Shown piece by piece: positions 59,870-64,000 of a DNA stretch of 64,000 nt. The stretch spans positions 1 through 64,000 of the forward strand of contig JALQBC010000050.1 of NCBI GenBank assembly GCA_023375675.1, read 5' to 3'. Source of the stretch: Cytospora piceicola (taxonomy: Eukaryota; Ascomycota; Sordariomycetes; Diaporthales; Cytosporaceae). A program made the translations under genes and the position numbers. The notes under the pieces were generated by a model, which saw only the letters and a program-made list of their open reading frames with translations, had not been told where the DNA came from and ran no database searches. Positions within the stretch are counted from its first letter, which is position 1; each line of letters begins with the position of its first letter.

Positions 59870-61379
59870 GGGAAAGAAGGCAACCTGGCAGCCTGGTGGT
59901 CATGAAGATGCATTGTGTATGATGATGAGATGAGGTTATGAAGCGTCTTTTCACTGGTCGGAGTTTGGGTCTGGGTGTCCGGTTGGAATTGTTTGCAGTG
60001 CCGGGAAATGAAGGACGTCGGGTTGAGCGGGCACGTGGTTTGCCAGAGTTGAGGAGCAGCGGGTGCTACTGACGTACATGTAGCGGTCCCACCGACCGTG
60101 ACGCGAACATGGCTTCTGCTGGTACAGTAATATGAATGTGTAACATATGAATAAATCGTATATGCCGTTTGTTTATGTAACGCTGGGTACACTCGTGCCT
60201 GTAGTCCTTGAAAAAGTGGGTGGCCTAGGACACAAGGTTAGGTTGAAGGGAAGGTGGCCAGCCACAAAGGTTGTGGGACGTCAGGACAAACCAGGGGGGC
60301 AAGGTAGCCGATAGTCTTCTGGGAAGTCCTGGAATCAAGGTTCTCGTCACCGCCCGGGAAATAACGGGCACGGTTGAACAAGTAGACAGTCGGAACGAGC
60401 AAGAAGATGCAGGTTGCAGCATGGTGGCGAGCACTGAGAGACTTGAAAGTTTGAGGCAGCAGAGCAGGCAGCAGTCGACCGGCAACCCCCACCGTGTGTG
60501 CAGCTCCGGTGATAAGTCATCAACCCTAACCCTCATAACAGCACCAGCCAAGCACCTAAACTCAGATTCAACGTCATGTCTTCCTTCTTCTGTCAGTGTT
60601 ATCACATTCAACCATCCAATATCGCACCTGGGTACCATTGGGTTATCGCTCGTTTTCAACATCACGGGATACCTACTTGCACCTACGCTACTGGGTGGCA
60701 CGGGTGAAGTATGTCATACAAATTAGGACCACGACGCTCTCCAGGGCTGTCATCATGGGCGTTGGTATCTACCAATTGACTTATGTACTTTCGAGAAGGT
60801 CCGGGAGATGACTGACCATCCTCCGGGCCTCTCGAATGACTTCGATATGCCGATCAATGCCACCATTTGCTTGAAGTCCCTTGAATGTTGACTTACTCTG
60901 TACACATATCGATGTGACCTGCCCCTGCGCATGGCCCGCGGACCACCAAGCCAGCCAGTGACACCAACAGCCAGCAGCATCCCGAACCCGCACAACGGCA
61001 CTGGGCCCTCTCAATTAAGATTATACAGCTCTGTACAAGCGTACAATTGAGGTCCATCGTACGATGTAGATGGTGCGAGCCCGCCATTGTGGAGCATAAC
61101 ATGCATCGCCGTCCCATGACCGACTATTCCTCGGTCGTGAGGCCATCTCAGTTCTACCATGAGACAAATCGTACAGGTTCTGAGCAACCTACGGCTCGTT
61201 GCAGGAATGTTTGCTTTTCGCCATATTGAGAAGGGGAGGAGGGGTGGAAGAATAGGCAGGAGGAGGACACCAACGTCTGCATATAAAGACCACAATATGG
61301 TCCTCCGCTTGGTAATTCACAGGAAGGACAGGAAGGCTCACTTTCCACCGACATAAAGTCATCAAGTTCCTTAAGCGAT
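59870..61379. other. Intergenic upstream of the protease gene
   Basis: No gene is supported. The 158-codon minus-strand frame at 60225-60701 and the 151-codon plus-strand frame at 60271-60726 overlap each other and resemble no family. Two CCCTAA-like units occur at about 60524-60535. The last 100 bases are the likely protease promoter and leader. Confidence 0.5.
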
Positions 61380-64000
61380 ATGATGAATATGCGGCTGATC
61401 TATTGTCTGGCTATCTTCTCGAGCAACGTTCTGGCCACAGGGCCCACGAGCCTTGCCGCAAACATTCCCCGGAATAACAACACCATACCGGGTGCTTACA
61501 TCGTTGAGTTTGCGGAAAACCATGTAGGTGGTGCTCTCCCATGTCTCCAGATCCCTGCTGACATGATACAAGGACCACCCCTCGTTCTATGACAGTCTCA
61601 AAGCCAATGGCATCAATGTGTCACAACGGATGAATTTGTCCTTCACCTTGTTCCGGGGTGTGTCTTTCAACATCAACGACCTCATCAGCGAGCCAAAGCA
61701 TACCTCAAAAATCGCTGCTCTGCCAGCAGTCAAGCAGATGTGGCCTGTCCGAACCTACTCAGTCCCACAGGTCCAGCGCAAAAACACCGTCCAAAACCCA
61801 AACGGGCCCATCGAGGTACTCCCCAACGACAAATCTGAAAGCAGCCACGACGCGTATTCCCCCCACGTTATGACCCAAGTCGATCACCTTCATGCTGCAG
61901 GCTACACTGGCAAAGGCGTCCGCATCGGGATTGTCGACACGGGAGTCGACTACAAGCACCCTGCCCTTGGCGGTTGCTTCGGTAAAGGCTGCCTGATCTC
62001 TTATGGCTGGGACCTTGTTGGTGACGACTGGACAACCCTCGATGCCCCCAAGCCAGATCCGGACCCATACGAGAACTGTATCGGCCATGGCACGCACGTC
62101 GCTGGAATCATTGGTGCCAAACCAAACCCACTGAACTTTACTGGCGCAGCTCCTGGTGCCACCCTTGGCATGTACCGGGTCTTTGGCTGTCAGTCGGCCG
62201 GTACCGCGGACGACGTCTTGATCGCTGCCTTCAACAAGGCCTACGAGGATGGAAGCGACATCATCACCGCTTCAGTTGGTGGGGCTGGAGGGTGGAGTGA
62301 GTCTCCCTGGTCCTCCGTCGTTAGCCGCATCGTTGGCAATGGCGTCCCCTGCACTCTGGCCGCAGGCAATGATGGATCCATGGGAATGTTCATGGCCAAC
62401 GATGCCGCGGACGGTAAGGGGGTTACGGCGGTAGCTTCCTTCGACAATGTTGTAACCCCCGTTCTCCTCTCGAAGGGTACCTATCACGTGGAAAGCTCGT
62501 ATTCCGAGGCGTCATCCGGTAAAGACACGATGGCTTCAGCTTCCTTTGGTTGGATCCCCGGCCGTCCTTCTTTCGAGAACATCACACTTCCTCTCTGGGC
62601 TACTAGCCACAATTCCAGCGTGGAAGATGATGCTTGCACGAGACTTCCAGCTGATACTCCAGATCTATCGAAGTATGTTGTTCTGGTCCGACTTGGAGGG
62701 TCGTGTAGCGCTGAGAAGAAAGCCAAAAATGTCGCAGCCTTTGGTGGTCAATATATACTGTTTTACGCCAGTACTGGAGATGAGTAAGTGATCGCGTCCT
62801 TCACACTAGGTTCAATGCTGACAGTTCGAAGTCTGCTGCCACCTATGCTGTTTATTGATGCCAATTCGAGACACATCAATGGCTCGGGGGTTGTCCTCCC
62901 TGAGCAGGGTACTAAATGGGTTGATCTACTGAGCAGCGGCTCGGAAATTTACCTCACCTTTGTTGACCGACACTCCGCAGCCACTGTCTACGCAGAAACG
63001 AGGAATCATCTCACAGGAGGCTTTGTGAGCACCTACACAAGCTGGGGTCCAACCTGGGAATTGGACGTCTATCCCGCCCTGGGGGCACCGGGGGGAAACA
63101 TTCTCTCCACCTTCCCCCTCAGCGGAGGTGGGTATGCTGTTTTTTCCGGGACCTCGATGGCAACGCCTTTCATGGCAGCCGTGTACGCACTTGTCGGACA
63201 AGCTCGAGGCACATTCGACCCTACCCAGCTAGGAACCATCATTGCAAACAACGCCCAGGCACAGCTGTGGAATGACGGCACGGGAACACTAAGAGAAATT
63301 GCCCCAGTCCCGCAGCAAGGCACCGGTCTGGTACAGGCATACGATGCGGCGATCACGACGACCCTACTCACTGTCAAGAGTATCTCGTTCAACGACACGT
63401 ATCATTCCGTTCCAAACGCGACGTTTACCATCCGGAACATGGGCCACGACACCGTGACCTACCACCTTGGGCATAGTCCCGCACTGAGCATGTATACCCT
63501 GCCTTTGGTCTCCGATGTTTTCTATCCTGACTCATTTCCCAATCGGATACTGGCCGAACATGCGGTGCTGAAGTTCTCACAAACATCCGTCAGACTCCCG
63601 CCGAAGGGACGTGCCGAGATCACGGTGACACCGTCGATCCCAGCACTGGCAGAAATTGAACACGCCATACCGGTGTACAGCGGCTTCATAACAATCAACA
63701 GCACAGACAGTGGAAACCTGACTATCCCCTACCTCGGAGTCATTGGGACCATGTCCAGCCACTTTGTGATGGACCCGGAAGAGAGCAAGATGCTTGGCTA
63801 CGCTGCCGAAGGCTACGCCGCAGGCATGCACGGCAATATCACCTTTTCCATCCCACACCCAGCGACCAACGTCACATATGACCCAGACGATCCATACCCG
63901 GTCGGTTACTACGACTACCCCTCCGCGGAAGTCGTCCTCGACCTCGGGACCCGCATCGTCCGCGCCGATGTCATCCCGTTGTCCGCGAACTACACCGGCC
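61380..64000 (+). CDS. Secreted subtilisin-like serine protease (partial, runs off right edge)
   Basis: The model is join(61380..61523, 61573..62783, 62832..>64000), at least 841 residues, with two short GT-AG introns (49 and 48 nt) chosen for frame continuity. The signal peptide is MMNMRLIYCLAIFSSNVLATG. An I9-type prodomain follows (GAYIVEFAENH then DHPSFYDSLKANGINVSQR). The catalytic triad of family S8 is visible: D170 in GIVDTGVDYKHP, H223 in GHGTHVAG and S560 in SGTSMATPFMAA. The long gap between His and Ser (337 residues) suggests an inserted protease-associated-like domain (ILFYASTGDD and the region after it). After the catalytic domain come Fn3/C5a-peptidase-like beta-sandwich segments (NATFTIRNMGHDTVTYHL). 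Many NxS/T sites fit an extracellular protein. It resembles fungal Vpr/C5a-type subtilases used in nutrition or host interaction. The stop codon lies beyond the window. Confidence 0.94.

Noticed and set aside
60524..60535. AACCCTAACCCT resembling telomere repeat, also CCCTAACCC near 26650
   Set aside because: Only one to two units are present, with no sign of a chromosome end. They are likely chance or telobox-like promoter elements.
60225..60726. Overlapping 158- and 151-codon frames on opposite strands
   Set aside because: Neither shows domain likeness, and mutual overlap with similar length suggests chance openness.

Overview
The window is nuclear DNA from a filamentous ascomycete (Pezizomycotina, most likely Sordariomycetes). 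This rests on short 48-130 nt GT-AG introns, the gene set (UFD4-type HECT ligase, Mug190-like SMP/C2 protein, PSTAIRE CDK, Pcl-type cyclin, AlkB homologue, secreted nucleoside hydrolase, secreted subtilase), CT-rich leaders and many intergenic microsatellites. The species cannot be named from the sequence alone.

Layout. Positions 1-4070 are an extremely AT-rich tandem satellite built around a GC-armed palindrome (GCGGTTTTAAAACCGC). It runs off the left edge and decays to the right. Base composition changes abruptly at about 4071-4100. From 6.4 to 33.9 kb lies a conserved housekeeping block. On the plus strand are UFD4 (6379-12322), a disordered protein with an ASCH/PUA-like domain (13120-15921), a coiled-coil protein (16832-18169) and a Mug190-type SMP/C2 lipid-transfer protein (19034-23274). 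The CDK1/cdc2 gene (24504-25609, minus) is divergent from an AlkB-family dioxygenase (26905-28119, plus). A Pcl1-type cyclin (32476-33861, minus) closes the block.

From about 33.9 kb to the right edge the window is gene-poor and accessory in character. There is a desert of nearly 10 kb, then the clearly recognisable wreck of a glutaminyl-tRNA synthetase gene (about 43645-44789). A secreted nucleoside hydrolase-like gene (46146-47553) and a second broken gene (about 48026-49063) follow. A zinc alcohol dehydrogenase with six small introns (50299-51797) is followed by 5 kb without genes. Then come a GNAT acetyltransferase (56822-57667), a 200-residue protein of unknown function (59173-59869), and the first two thirds or so of a secreted subtilisin-like protease that runs off the right edge (from 61380).

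Functional links are modest: CDK1 and a Pcl-type cyclin lie 7 kb apart, with an MluI-box (ACGCGT) in the CDK1/AlkB divergent promoter. I found no defence island, biosynthetic cluster or CRISPR. The most unusual object is the satellite. Its palindromes have the CGG-N8-CCG geometry of a Zn2Cys6 dimer site, and many units carry matched changes in both arms. Exon boundaries were placed by eye from splice consensus and reading frame; no alignment or database search was possible.
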